The notes: generated by a model not told the origin, from the sequence alone. A stretch of 37,844 nucleotides of DNA from Candidatus Nomurabacteria bacterium (GCA_023267275.1 JAHFNO010000013.1:1-37844); one strand, 5' to 3'; shown: positions 29,111-37,560, counted from the stretch's first letter. Made by a program: numbers and translations.

Positions 29111-30277
29111 TCACTTGGATTTTTTTGAGGTAGTTTTTTTGACTGCCAATGCAACAGCTTTTGCGACACGTTTATCAAACGCATCGGGAATAATATATTT
29201 TTTACTGAGCTTATTTTTCGGTACCAAGTTTGCAATTGCGAGTGCTGCAGCCACCTTCATTGTATCAGTGATTTGTGATACACCGGCATCGAGTACTCCA
29301 CGAAAGAGTCCTGGAAATACGAGCACATTGTTGATTTGATTTGGATAGTCAGAACGCCCTGTACCGAATACTGCAACTTTTGTTTTCACTGCTTCTTCGT
29401 ATGCAATTTCCGGAGTTGGATTTGCCATAGCAAAGATGATTGGGTCTTTTGCCATTGTTGCCACATGTTCTTTTGTAAGCACATTGCCAGAAGAGACACC
29501 AATAAATACATCTGCGTTCGCAACTGCCTCAGCATATCCACCGATTCGATTTTCTTTGTTGGTGATTTTTGCAATTGCAGATTTGTGACTATCGAGATCA
29601 TTGCGGTGTGTGCCAATAATTCCCTTTCGGTCGAGCATGATGATATTGCCAGCAGTAAATCCGGCGACAGTGAGGAGGTGGAATACTGCTTGAGCTGCGG
29701 CACCGGCGCCACTAATGACAATAGAAACACTTTTGGTTTTCTTTACGACTTTGAGTGCGTTGGTGAGTGCGGCAAGAAGCACGATGGCGGTGCCGTGCTG
29801 GTCGTCGTGAAAAACAGGAATCGACAATTCTTTTTTGAGCCGCTCTTCGATTTCAAAACAGCGCGGTGCAGAAATGTCTTCGAGATTGATTCCGCCAAAA
29901 ACCGGCGCAATGTTTTTTATTGTTTGAATGATTTCTTCAACATCCTGTGTTGCGAGACAAATGGGAAATGCATCCACATTGGCAAATGTTTTAAAAAGAA
30001 GAGCCTTCCCTTCCATGACAGGTAATGCAGCTTCTGGACCAATATTGCCGAGTCCGAGCACGGCAGAGCCATCAGTGACGATTGCCACAGTGTTGGCTTT
30101 GATTGTGTGAGTGAATACTGCCTTCGGATTCTCGTGAATATACGAAGAAACCGCAGCTACTCCAGGAGTATAGACGACAGAGAGATCTTGTTTGTTGCGA
30201 ACAGGCACAGTGCCTGTGAGAGCGATTTTACCTTTATGTTTTTTATGCAGGGCGAGTGATATTTTTCCGTAATTCAT
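29111..30277 (-). CDS. NAD(P)-dependent malic enzyme
   Basis: A 388-residue malic enzyme that oxidatively decarboxylates malate to pyruvate. Landmarks: VVYTPGVAAVSSYI, IVTDGSAVLGLGNIGPEAALPVMEGKALLFK, NLEDISAPRCFEIE, PVFHDDQHGTAIVLLAAL (metal and substrate residues) and VISGAGAAAQAVFHLL (Rossmann GxGxxA), then MANPTPEI. Length matches the short bacterial form without a phosphotransacetylase domain. Cofactor preference cannot be read with certainty. In a reduced genome with little central metabolism it may supply pyruvate and NADH or NADPH. TATAAT lies 7 nt before the ATG. Confidence 0.95.
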   Translation of the reverse strand: MNYGKISLALHKKHKGKIALTGTVPVRNKQDLSVVYTPGVAAVSSYIHENPKAVFTHTIKANTVAIVTDGSAVLGLGNIGPEAALPVMEGKALLFKTFANVDAFPICLATQDVEEIIQTIKNIAPVFGGINLEDISAPRCFEIEERLKKELSIPVFHDDQHGTAIVLLAALTNALKVVKKTKSVSIVISGAGAAAQAVFHLLTVAGFTAGNIIMLDRKGIIGTHRNDLDSHKSAIAKITNKENRIGGYAEAVANADVFIGVSSGNVLTKEHVATMAKDPIIFAMANPTPEIAYEEAVKTKVAVFGTGRSDYPNQINNVLVFPGLFRGVLDAGVSQITDTMKVAAALAIANLVPKNKLSKKYIIPDAFDKRVAKAVALAVKKTTSKKSK

Positions 30278-30284
30278 AGAGGCG

Positions 30285-30290
30285 ATTATA
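30285..30290 (-). promoter_or_regulatory. -10 box for malic enzyme
   Basis: Minus-strand TATAAT, 7 nt before ATG 30277. Confidence 0.65.
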
Positions 30291-30292
30291 CA

Positions 30293-30952
30293 CTAGCTTT
30301 GATAGCCTTGCTTGCGTGTATCCTCTTTGAATAAACCTAAATCTTTCTTGAAAAAGAGTTTTGCCATGTGGTAAATAGAAAAAGTAATAAAAAATGCAGA
30401 CAAGACATCGATAGAATAATGGAGATGACCAAGCAGAACAATGGTGCCGAAATAGAGTGAAGATGCGATAAAGAAAATACGCAATGGTTTGATGTCCCAG
30501 AAAATAAGCGCGAAGAGAAATGGAATACCAGTATGTCCTGAAAAAAAGAGATCACCACCAAAAGACCACTTGCTCATAATATTACTCGTCCAAGCGATTT
30601 GATCAGCGAATGGACCAATGTGTGTGAGAGTTATAAAAACAGATCGAATAACGATAAAGAGACTGAGAGCTTTTATTGAAAAAGGCAATCTATCGATATG
30701 ATGGACCCAGACAGCAACAAGTATGCTCCAAAAGAAGAATGTACCATATACAAAATATGAGTCGACATCAAACACGCGAATATTGTTGAGAATAATGTCA
30801 GTCACTGAATTGCTCGCACGTTCTGTGGCATATGTACCCGCGTAAAAGTTGATGATATTTGCAACAACGAGCATAGCGAGCGCAGCAAAAAAAGGAACCA
30901 AAAAATCTTTGGTCTTTATGAAGCTCACATGGTTTTTGACATATTCTTTCAT
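30293..30952 (-). CDS. PAP2/sphingomyelin-synthase-like membrane protein
   Basis: A 219-residue polytopic protein with about six TM helices. It shows the two phosphatase-type motifs FFSGHTGIPFLFALIF (SGHT) and GHLHYSIDVLSAFFITF (HxxxD), in the form seen in the PAP2_C/sphingomyelin-synthase-like branch rather than the classic KxxxxxxRP branch. It could transfer or hydrolyse a lipid phosphate head group. It follows the glycosyltransferase gene at 30992 by 39 bp on the same strand, so a joint role in envelope lipid or glycan assembly is plausible. Substrate unknown. It differs clearly from the PAP2 protein at 11546-12226. Confidence 0.82.
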   Translation of the reverse strand: MKEYVKNHVSFIKTKDFLVPFFAALAMLVVANIINFYAGTYATERASNSVTDIILNNIRVFDVDSYFVYGTFFFWSILVAVWVHHIDRLPFSIKALSLFIVIRSVFITLTHIGPFADQIAWTSNIMSKWSFGGDLFFSGHTGIPFLFALIFWDIKPLRIFFIASSLYFGTIVLLGHLHYSIDVLSAFFITFSIYHMAKLFFKKDLGLFKEDTRKQGYQS

Positions 30953-30991
30953 TAAGAGGATTTGAATGTGTACATATAGTACGCGCTAGAA

Positions 30992-31696
30992 TTATTTTTG
31001 GTGCTCTTTTTGCTTTGAAAAGGTTCCTTTTATGAAGTGATAGAGATAGTTACCTATTATTTTGCCCGTGCCCTCAGATTGAAAACGACGAGCAGAGGTG
31101 TGCATTACAACGCTTGGACTAAAATGAATTTTACCATGTTTTGAGAGCTTTTTGGCAGTATCGGTGTCTTCTCCATAGAAAAGAATCGAAGTGTCGTATC
31201 CACCATGCTTTTGCATTGGATCGGCACGAAAGAGTGTATTTCCGCCAATGAGAATACCATTTTTACCTATGAGTTGTAACAACTTGCTTCCGATTGCGTA
31301 CACATATTTTTGTGTACCAAAAAAAAGAATGCGCGATGGAGCGGGGCTGTCAAAATAATAATACGGCCCTGAAACCGCGACAATATTTTTGTTTTTAAAG
31401 TGTTGCATTGCATTTTTCAGCCAGTCTTTTGTGGGTCGGCAGTCAGCATCAATGTTGGCAATAATTTCTCCAGTTGCTTCCTTGCGACCACGTTCACGCG
31501 CGTGGAGAATCCCCTTTTTTTCTTCGTGTACTACTTTGACAGGAAATTGTTTTGCTATTTCGGCAGTCTTGTCAGAGCTCGCGTTGTCTACAACAATCAC
31601 TTCAAAATCTGGATAGTCGAGTGCAGTAACCGCACGCAGCGTTTCTGCGATATAGGCCTCTTCGTTGTGTGCAGGAATAACAATCGATACTTTCAT
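30992..31696 (-). CDS. family 2 glycosyltransferase
   Basis: A 234-residue GT-A enzyme: MKVSIVIPAHNEEAYIAETLRAV and DFEVIVVDNASSDKTAEIAKQF for nucleotide-sugar binding, then IIANIDADCRPTKDWL (the DxD metal motif) and FYGEDTDTAKKL near the active site. No TM segments, so it acts at the cytoplasmic face. It starts 3 nt after the DedA gene, and a second GT2 lies beyond that, so the cluster probably builds a surface glycan or glycolipid. Sugar and acceptor cannot be inferred. Confidence 0.9.
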   Translation of the reverse strand: MKVSIVIPAHNEEAYIAETLRAVTALDYPDFEVIVVDNASSDKTAEIAKQFPVKVVHEEKKGILHARERGRKEATGEIIANIDADCRPTKDWLKNAMQHFKNKNIVAVSGPYYYFDSPAPSRILFFGTQKYVYAIGSKLLQLIGKNGILIGGNTLFRADPMQKHGGYDTSILFYGEDTDTAKKLSKHGKIHFSPSVVMHTSARRFQSEGTGKIIGNYLYHFIKGTFSKQKEHQK

Positions 31697-31699
31697 AGA

Positions 31700-32290
31700 T
31701 TACAGAGCGAGATTTTTTCGCATTTTTTTACTATAGAGATAGATGAGCGAGAAAACAACTGCTGTTGCAATGATAAAAAATACTTTTCCAGCCACAGATT
31801 CGATGCGAGTGTATGATTCGCTAAAGAAATATCCAATACCAAGCAGAATTCCGGACCAAATCATTTGACCGACGACGTTGATAGTGATGTATCGCTTGAA
31901 TGGAATACGCGCGATACCAGCAGTCATAAGGACTACTAGCGCAAAGCCGAAACCGTTGGTGATTTTAGAAATAAATAAGATTTTATGTTTATGTTTATGA
32001 AAGAGTGCCTCGGTTTTTTCAACATCAGATTCTGTAATCTTGAAACGCTTTCCAAAACGACTGATTGCTCGGCGGCCATAATGGTAGCCGATGTAATACC
32101 ATACAACATCGCCAATAAGATCGCCGAGCATGAGGGCGCAGTACACAGGAATAAAGCTAAAGTATCCAAGATGGAGCAAAATACCAAAAAAGATTGAAAG
32201 AAAAGGTCCCTCAAGGATTGCCACAACTATCACTGGCAGATATACCAGGATGCTGTGATGTATTCCGAACTGAATGAGCCAAGTTTGCAT
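31700..32290 (-). CDS. DedA/SNARE-associated family membrane protein
   Basis: A 196-residue membrane protein of the DedA family, implicated in recycling of undecaprenyl phosphate or lipid flipping. It has VIVVAILEGPFLSIFFGILLHLG, then ALMLGDLIGDVVWYYIGYHYGRRAISRFG (the G-D-x-x-x-Y segment) and FISKITNGFGFALVVLMTAGIARIPFKRYI near the re-entrant loops, then a last TM helix. It lies within a cluster of glycosyltransferases (gaps of 3 and 9 bp), which fits a lipid-carrier role in surface glycan export. Confidence 0.9.
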   Translation of the reverse strand: MQTWLIQFGIHHSILVYLPVIVVAILEGPFLSIFFGILLHLGYFSFIPVYCALMLGDLIGDVVWYYIGYHYGRRAISRFGKRFKITESDVEKTEALFHKHKHKILFISKITNGFGFALVVLMTAGIARIPFKRYITINVVGQMIWSGILLGIGYFFSESYTRIESVAGKVFFIIATAVVFSLIYLYSKKMRKNLAL

Positions 32291-32299
32291 AATTTTTTC

Positions 32300-33040
32300 T
32301 TATCGAATTACTTTCCACTCCTTATTATACGACTTATTAAATAATTTGACGTAGAGTTGATTGATGCCCCATGCCCAAAGTACTTTGTGCCACCCGATTG
32401 TGTGTGGTCGTCGAGCAGTGTGATATACAAAAAGTGAAGTACTCATGTATGTGCGCCCATTTTTTGCTAGTCGCGCAAACATATCGTTGTCTTCTGCAAC
32501 TGCAAGATGTTCCTGAAAACCATTTAGTTTTTTGAATGCATCAGAACGAATCATTTGAAATTCCCCAGAAGCACTTCCAGAATGAAGAAAATTATTATTA
32601 AACCGATGTGCAAAATTGACTATGCCAAAAATAATGTTATCGGCCGAGGTTGCAACTTCCGGAAACACCTTTTGCTTGACTGTTATAGCTATAATTTTTT
32701 CATTTGAACTGAAAATATCTATTGCGTTTTTAAAAAAAGAGTCAGGATTTGGAATAATCACATCAGCATCAATAAAAACAAAAAAATCTCCAGTAGCATT
32801 TTCAGCGCCACGATTTCGATTCCAGGCAATCGTTTTTCCAGAGGGTTTTTCAATACCCAGTACGGTTGCATATTTCTTTGCTATTTCGACTGTTGCATCA
32901 GAACTACCACTATCTGCGACTATGAGTTCGTATGGAAACAGACTCAGATTTTCATAAATATTTCTGAGCGTAGACTCAATAATTTTTTCTTCGTTGAGTG
33001 TAGGGATGATTATTGAAAAAAGTGGTTTATTTGTTTGCAT
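32300..33040 (-). CDS. family 2 glycosyltransferase
   Basis: A 246-residue GT-A glycosyltransferase: FSIIIPTLNEEKIIESTLRNI, ELIVADSGSSDATVEIAKKYA, FFVFIDADVIIPN (DxD) and EDNDMFARLAKNG. It shares only the fold signatures with the enzyme at 30992-31696, so the two are not recent duplicates. A hydrophobic stretch near the C-terminus (KVLWAWGINQLYVKLF) could associate with the membrane. It lies 20 bp after the methyltransferase gene and 9 bp before the DedA gene. Confidence 0.9.
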   Translation of the reverse strand: MQTNKPLFSIIIPTLNEEKIIESTLRNIYENLSLFPYELIVADSGSSDATVEIAKKYATVLGIEKPSGKTIAWNRNRGAENATGDFFVFIDADVIIPNPDSFFKNAIDIFSSNEKIIAITVKQKVFPEVATSADNIIFGIVNFAHRFNNNFLHSGSASGEFQMIRSDAFKKLNGFQEHLAVAEDNDMFARLAKNGRTYMSTSLFVYHTARRPHTIGWHKVLWAWGINQLYVKLFNKSYNKEWKVIR

Positions 33041-33060
33041 AGTTTAAAGGTGCACGCGGT

Positions 33061-33825
33061 CTATTTTTTTGCTTCAAGCATCATGAAAAGAGGAATTTCT
33101 TTTCGGGCGATGTCTTCGGCTTTTTGACGAGGACCTTTTTCGCTTTTCTTGTGTGAGATCCATTCCTCGAGGCGAGTAACGGCAAAGTTGTTCTTCGAGA
33201 GTGTTTTGAAAAATTCTTGGAGCGAACGATGGTACGAAATTGTGGTCTCGCTTCCCGCCTTTCCAGGGTTCATGATAATTTCATTTTTTGTTGCGGAAAG
33301 ATAGCCATCAATGCGACGATACTGCACGCCACTTTTTGGATCAAAGTCCCAACTTGAACGCTTGGGAATACGAAATGTTGGATGATTGAGTACGAGTACA
33401 AGGCGACCGCCTGGTGCAAGCACGCGATGTGCCTCGGCGAATGTTTCAGAAAATTCTGCAATGTTTTGAATTGCAAGAACTATCGTTACGGCATCAACGG
33501 AGTTGTTTTTTAAGAACGGAAGTTTGTGTGCTGGCGAAACAGAATACACAATATCACGCGAATGTTTTTTGGCTTGCTCGATGAGCTCTTTTGATATATC
33601 TGATCCAGTCACCACTGCGCCAGCGCTGGCAAATTTACGTGAGAAAAAACCCTGGCCACAGGCAAGATCATGAATGCGCATTTCTTTTTTGATATCAAGA
33701 ATGCGAATGAGGTTTGGTGCGATTACTTTTTCCTGATAGCTGTCTTTATTTGTTTCCAAATAATTGTCATACCAGTCGGCGACCTCGCCCCACGACGTAT
33801 TATTATTTGTTTTGGTTTTTTTCAT
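33061..33825 (-). CDS. class I SAM-dependent methyltransferase
   Basis: A 254-residue methyltransferase of the Methyltransf_11/25 type. Motif I is RIHDLACGQGFFSRKFASAGAVVTGSDIS, followed by DIVYSVSPAHKLPFLKNNSVDAVTIVLAIQNI and the post-motif AHRVLAPGGRLVLVLNHP. The N-terminal segment (WGEVADWYDNYLETNKDSYQ) is typical of small-molecule or lipid-quinone methylases. It heads the glycosyltransferase-DedA cluster, so the substrate may be a glycan, lipid or secondary product; this is inferred from position. The upstream ~105 bp is very AT-rich, without a clear close -10 box. Confidence 0.9.
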   Translation of the reverse strand: MKKTKTNNNTSWGEVADWYDNYLETNKDSYQEKVIAPNLIRILDIKKEMRIHDLACGQGFFSRKFASAGAVVTGSDISKELIEQAKKHSRDIVYSVSPAHKLPFLKNNSVDAVTIVLAIQNIAEFSETFAEAHRVLAPGGRLVLVLNHPTFRIPKRSSWDFDPKSGVQYRRIDGYLSATKNEIIMNPGKAGSETTISYHRSLQEFFKTLSKNNFAVTRLEEWISHKKSEKGPRQKAEDIARKEIPLFMMLEAKK

Positions 33826-33930
33826 AAAAAAAAGAATTTTTAATTTTTACATTTTTAATTTTATAAATAATGTTTAATATTTGAATATTTAAATATTAAT
33901 GCATTTGGATATTTTTTAAAAATTATAAAA

Positions 33931-34782
33931 TTATTTAGTAAACTGGTTGACTAATTCATCAGAATAATAGAAGGTTGCACCAAGTTCACCATAGGTGATA
34001 TCTTTGCCTCCTGTAGTGATTGTAGAGCCTCCTACGAGTGGTGTGGCATTCGGATGTGATGCTTGAAAACCTAAATTGAAGAGCGTTACAACAACACCAG
34101 GATTTTGATCGATAGGAAAACCAGCTGTACTCCATTCCTCCTCTATCTCCTTAATGAAAAGTGCTGTGTAGAGATATTGATAATAATGATCCTTAGCGTC
34201 AGTCAAACGATTGTAGAGTTCGGCGTCATGATTTGCAGGATTTGTGTAGGTAATGAGCGAACTGAAATCTGTACCTGGATAGAGTGGTGATGTTCTGTCA
34301 GCAATATTTTTTTCGATACTATTTGCTGTCTCTTGTTTGATACCAGATATGCCGAGAGAAAATTGTGAAAGTGATCCCAATATTTTGAGTGGTTCGAAAT
34401 ATCGCTTGAATACTTCACGGTTTGCGGTAAAAAAGCGTGTTTGTTCAGGTACAACAACAGATGCGATCATGCGAGCCGGTACACCAGTCTCACTTGAAAC
34501 TTTTGCAATGACCGCGGAATCCTTTTGCAAACCGCCCTTTACTACTTGCCACTCGGGAGTTTGATTCCAGTCACAAATAGTTTGTTGATTGATGCATGGA
34601 GGTGTGTAGATGGTGATTTCTTTTGTTGGTTGATTTCCAAAAAATGCGTTGCGTTCGGCGATCGATCCGCGCACATTGAAAAGTCCGTGTTGCATGCCAA
34701 AAAATACGACTGTGAATACAAAGCCGATTATCGCAAAAATATAGGTAAGTGCCTTAAGCACAATATGCAGTTCCCTTTTCAT
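33931..34782 (-). CDS. membrane-anchored lysozyme/transglycosylase-like protein
   Basis: A 283-residue protein with an N-terminal TM helix (about 9-28, ALTYIFAIIGFVFTVVFFG) and an extracytoplasmic domain. The segment VIAKVSSETGVPARMIASVVVPEQTRFF, then SQFSLGISGIKQETANSIEKN, parallels the 'E...SxGxxQIxPxTA' arrangement of lytic transglycosylases, with Glu of VPEQ as a possible catalytic residue; VVVTLFNLGF matches a later helix. This is a remote similarity, so I hold the assignment loosely. The ATG at 34782 is preferred over 34788, because TATACT would leave only 1 nt to the latter but 7 nt to the former. It lies 15 bp after the DUF2914 gene. Confidence 0.55.
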   Translation of the reverse strand: MKRELHIVLKALTYIFAIIGFVFTVVFFGMQHGLFNVRGSIAERNAFFGNQPTKEITIYTPPCINQQTICDWNQTPEWQVVKGGLQKDSAVIAKVSSETGVPARMIASVVVPEQTRFFTANREVFKRYFEPLKILGSLSQFSLGISGIKQETANSIEKNIADRTSPLYPGTDFSSLITYTNPANHDAELYNRLTDAKDHYYQYLYTALFIKEIEEEWSTAGFPIDQNPGVVVTLFNLGFQASHPNATPLVGGSTITTGGKDITYGELGATFYYSDELVNQFTK

Positions 34783-34789
34783 CGGCATC

Positions 34790-34795
34790 AGTATA
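34790..34795 (-). promoter_or_regulatory. -10 box for the lysozyme-like gene
   Basis: Minus-strand TATACT, 7 nt before ATG 34782 and 1 nt before ATG 34788; it supports the inner start. Confidence 0.5.
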
Positions 34796-34797
34796 CC

Positions 34798-35898
34798 CTA
34801 TTTTGTATCTACGACAAATGGGACGATGGCCGCGCTGTTGCTGACAGTAAAATTCATGCGACCGATGGTCTGCCCAGTATTTGTTTTGACATTCACACGC
34901 CATTTTCCTTCGGTGAGCCCGTTGTTGAGCGAGTATGTGCGATAGCCGTTTTCTCGTCCACCAAGTACAGAAAGAGCAATAGTCTCTTTTGTAACCCACG
35001 ATCCACTTGCTGGCTCATATTTCTGCCACTCGTGAATTATTTTTGTATTGAACGCTGTTGGAGAAAATATTGCGCTATATGCATACACGGGTGCATCAAC
35101 CGAAGTGTGGTAAGTCGGATATAAATTTAAATAACTAAGAAAAGTATCCCAAGAAGTTTCTGTTTCTTTCACTATTTGATAATTGCCATCGTTTGTTCGA
35201 GAAATCGAGTGAAAAATTCCCGCGTCCTGCAAAGAAAGTGGCAATGGAGGAATAATATCAAGGAAGTACAATGCGTTCATGACACAAAAGATACCAATAA
35301 TTCCGGCAAGCAAACTTTTCTTACTTTCTGTAAAGTGCTTATGAGCAAATGTACGCAATAGCCAAAGGAAAAGAACGAGTACAACAAGTGTACAAGCGCC
35401 ACTCAAAAGAAAAATCCATTGGCCAGTCTGATGTACGAGTACTGGAATAAAGAAAATAAAGAACAAATAGGTACATAAATAAAAATACGCAATTTGAAAT
35501 GAGAGCGCAGTATATTTTGCTTTAAACTTCTCATTGGCGATAAATGCGACAGCAAGTATTGCAAAAAATGGCCATGCAACGGCGAGTACTGCGCTGCGGA
35601 AATAGAAAACGATAAATGTGGAGAGCAATCCTCCGTAGAAAAATTGCAGAACGGTTGTTGTCCAGAAATGGAGTGGTGATGGATTTGCTTCACTTCCCTC
35701 GCTTGTTGTTTTTCGTGTATTGAGAATGATGATACAGATTGCCACTATAAGAAGGTGTGCAATGACCCAAAAATTCTCGACAAACAAATCAACGCGCTTA
35801 AGTGTAAGCGCGTTGAAAATAAAGCCTCCTACGAGGGATACAATTCCGATTGGTCGTTCAAATTTTGTGTACCAAGAATGGATTTTATGAAGCACCAT
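34798..35898 (-). CDS. polytopic membrane protein with DUF2914 domain
   Basis: A 366-residue protein. Residues 1-225 contain about seven TM helices (IGIVSLVGGFIFNALTL, FWVIAHLLIVAICIIIL and others). The C-terminal ~120 residues are extracytoplasmic and match the DUF2914 pattern: IIHEWQKYEP, IALSVLGGRENGYRTYSLN, EGKWRVNVKTNTGQTIGRMNFTV. DUF2914 is a small beta-sandwich of unknown function found in envelope proteins. It is probably co-expressed with the lysozyme-like gene 9 bp on. TATAAT lies 6 nt before the ATG. Confidence 0.8.
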   Translation of the reverse strand: MVLHKIHSWYTKFERPIGIVSLVGGFIFNALTLKRVDLFVENFWVIAHLLIVAICIIILNTRKTTSEGSEANPSPLHFWTTTVLQFFYGGLLSTFIVFYFRSAVLAVAWPFFAILAVAFIANEKFKAKYTALSFQIAYFYLCTYLFFIFFIPVLVHQTGQWIFLLSGACTLVVLVLFLWLLRTFAHKHFTESKKSLLAGIIGIFCVMNALYFLDIIPPLPLSLQDAGIFHSISRTNDGNYQIVKETETSWDTFLSYLNLYPTYHTSVDAPVYAYSAIFSPTAFNTKIIHEWQKYEPASGSWVTKETIALSVLGGRENGYRTYSLNNGLTEGKWRVNVKTNTGQTIGRMNFTVSNSAAIVPFVVDTK

Positions 35899-35904
35899 AT
35901 GCGG

Positions 35905-35910
35905 ATTATA
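35905..35910 (-). promoter_or_regulatory. -10 box for the DUF2914 gene
   Basis: Minus-strand TATAAT, 6 nt before ATG 35898. Confidence 0.65.
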
Positions 35911-35933
35911 TCACGAATTGCAAGTATGAATTG

Positions 35934-35965
35934 TGTCATCCCGGACTCTGATCCGGGATCCATTT
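35934..35965 (+). repeat. dispersed TGTCATCCCGGACT repeat, copy 5
   Basis: TGTCATCCCGGA-CTCTGA-TCCGGGATCC, in the divergent space between the DUF2914 and yceI genes. Confidence 0.75.
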
Positions 35966-35983
35966 TGTAATTGTATTGTAGCA

Positions 35984-36038
35984 CTCTGGATTCCCGAACT
36001 TGCTCCAGGAGTGAATCTGCCGATTCAGGAATGACACA
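35984..36038 (-). repeat. dispersed repeat, copy 6, long variant
   Basis: Inverse orientation, starting TGTCATTCCTGAATCGG on the minus strand and ending GTTCGGGAATCC, with an extra inner block of about 20 bp (GATTCACTCCTGG). It lies 20 bp from copy 5 and faces it. Confidence 0.6.
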
Positions 36039-36051
36039 AGAAATCAAGAAT

Positions 36052-36579
36052 TTATTCAGCTTCTTTGAGTTCTACTGTAGCTTCGAGGGTTACGTCTTCA
36101 CTCACGGCTACTCCACCAGCTTCAAGGGCTGCGTTCCAGTTTACACCGTAGTCTGTACGCTTGATTGTTCCAGACACGTCAAATGAAGCAACTTTTTTAC
36201 CATAAGAATCAGTCGCAGTACCATTCAAAATAGCATCGATAGTGATTTCTTTTGTAACTCCACGCATGGTGAAGTCGCCAGTGATAGTGTATTTTTTGTC
36301 ACCAGCTGGAGCAAATGATTTTGAAACAAATGTAATCTTTGGGAAATTTGCTGTATCAAAAAAATCTGGTGATTGGAGATGTCCATCACGCATTGCGTTG
36401 TTTGTAGTGATACTTGCCGCATCGATAGATACAAAAAGTTTTGCATCGCTAAATGTTTCGTCGCTTGCAGTGAGAGAACCTTCAAATGTTGCAAAGCGTC
36501 CGCGAACAGTAGAGATAAGAAGATGCTTGACAGTGAATCCAACCTCGGAATGTGCCTGGTCTATTGTCCATGTTTTCAT
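36052..36579 (-). CDS. YceI-family lipid-binding-like protein
   Basis: A 175-residue YceI-like beta-barrel protein: MKTWTIDQAHSEVGFTVKHLLISTVRGRFATFEG at the N-terminus, AASITTNNAMRDGHLQSPDFFDTANFPKITFVS, GDFTMRGVTKEITIDA and RTDYGVNWNAALEAGGVAVSEDVTLEATVEL. Family members bind isoprenoid chains in a lipocalin-like barrel. Many are periplasmic, but here no signal peptide precedes the barrel, so it would be cytoplasmic. Length is normal. Two dispersed repeats lie directly after the stop. Confidence 0.95.
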   Translation of the reverse strand: MKTWTIDQAHSEVGFTVKHLLISTVRGRFATFEGSLTASDETFSDAKLFVSIDAASITTNNAMRDGHLQSPDFFDTANFPKITFVSKSFAPAGDKKYTITGDFTMRGVTKEITIDAILNGTATDSYGKKVASFDVSGTIKRTDYGVNWNAALEAGGVAVSEDVTLEATVELKEAE

Positions 36580-36618
36580 AAGAATATATTGCTAGTTTCT
36601 AATAATGTGTGTCCATTG

Positions 36619-36624
36619 TATACT
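36619..36624 (+). promoter_or_regulatory. -10 box for the VanY-type gene
   Basis: TATACT, 8 nt before ATG 36633, supporting that start over an upstream one at 36609. Confidence 0.55.
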
Positions 36625-36632
36625 ACTCCAAC

Positions 36633-37523
36633 ATGGAAAACAAAAAAACATATATAGCTATTGGAATACTGGCCGTGCTGACGGCTGTTGCCGGTTATGG
36701 GTATAAAAACTATAAGCAAACAATAAGCAATATACGGAAAGAATCTGCATCTCTTTCTGAAAAATTGGCTTCTACTCAAGCAGATTTGCAAAAAACGCAA
36801 GATTCGCTTGCCACTCTCGAGAAAAAAGCTTCACTCCTTGGAAATGTACTTCTTGACGAACAGGCAAGAAATATTTCCACCGAGTCTCAAGTAAATCAGG
36901 TCAGCACGACTGTCGGAGTATTGGACAAGCTAAGCAAAACAGACCGTGAGCTTTTGAAGCAATATTCAAAAGTATATTTTTTGAACGAGCACTATGTTCC
37001 GGAATCACTTGCACTTATTGATCCAAAATATATCTATACGCAAGGAAAAACATTGCAAATTCATACAAGCGTTGCTCCGTATCTTTCTACTCTCCTTGAT
37101 GCTGCAAAAACTGCCGGTCTTGGATTGAAACTTGATTCGGCATACCGATCATTTGGAACCCAGGCAACACTCAAGGCTAGTTACAAGGTGATATATGGAG
37201 CAGGTACCGCCAACTCATTTTCCGCAGAGCAAGGATATTCGGAGCATCAACTTGGAACAACTGTCGATTTTACAACGGATTCGCTGAAGGGCGAATTGTC
37301 CGGCTTCAACGCGACGCCTGAATACGCCTGGCTTTTGCAAAATGCCTATCAGTTTGGTTTTATTATTTCTTACCCGCAAAACAATACTTCGTATCAATTC
37401 GAACCGTGGCATTGGCGTTTTGTCGGAAAAGATCTTGCTTTGTATTTACATCAAAACAATATGTATTTTTACAACATGGACCAGCGAAAAATAGATACCT
37501 ATCTTGCTAATATTTTTGACTAA
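36633..37523 (+). CDS. VanY-type D-Ala-D-Ala carboxypeptidase
   Basis: A 296-residue membrane-anchored peptidoglycan carboxypeptidase of the VanY/M15B family. TM anchor at about residues 6-24, coiled coil at about 27-95 (RKESASLSEKLASTQADLQK...), catalytic domain from about 130. Zinc and catalytic signatures are intact: LDSAYRSFGTQ, GYSEHQLGTTVDFT (SxHxxGxxxD) and FEPWHWRFVG (ExxH). It would trim the terminal D-Ala of stem peptides outside the membrane. The ATG at 36633 fits the TATACT box 8 nt upstream. A terminator at 37528-37554 ends the unit. Confidence 0.94.
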   Translation: MENKKTYIAIGILAVLTAVAGYGYKNYKQTISNIRKESASLSEKLASTQADLQKTQDSLATLEKKASLLGNVLLDEQARNISTESQVNQVSTTVGVLDKLSKTDRELLKQYSKVYFLNEHYVPESLALIDPKYIYTQGKTLQIHTSVAPYLSTLLDAAKTAGLGLKLDSAYRSFGTQATLKASYKVIYGAGTANSFSAEQGYSEHQLGTTVDFTTDSLKGELSGFNATPEYAWLLQNAYQFGFIISYPQNNTSYQFEPWHWRFVGKDLALYLHQNNMYFYNMDQRKIDTYLANIFD

Positions 37524-37527
37524 TAAA

Positions 37528-37554
37528 AAAACCGGATGAAAAAAATCCGGTTTT
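37528..37554. terminator. terminator of the VanY-type gene
   Basis: AAAACCGGAT pairs with ATCCGGTTTT around a 7-nt A-rich loop, directly after the stop, followed by a GTTT tail. Confidence 0.85.
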
Positions 37555-37560
37555 GTTTCC

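Noticed and set aside
29336-30025. 229-codon plus-strand ORF
   Set aside because: Antisense shadow of malic enzyme, with a Cys/Phe-rich composition typical of such shadows.
34525-35124. 199-codon plus-strand ORF
   Set aside because: It lies opposite the lysozyme-like and DUF2914 genes, whose motifs and promoters fit far better, and its composition is Cys-rich and irregular.
6919-36038. Dispersed TGTCATCC repeats as a CRISPR array
   Set aside because: The copies are single, far apart, in both orientations and palindromic, without regular spacers or cas genes.
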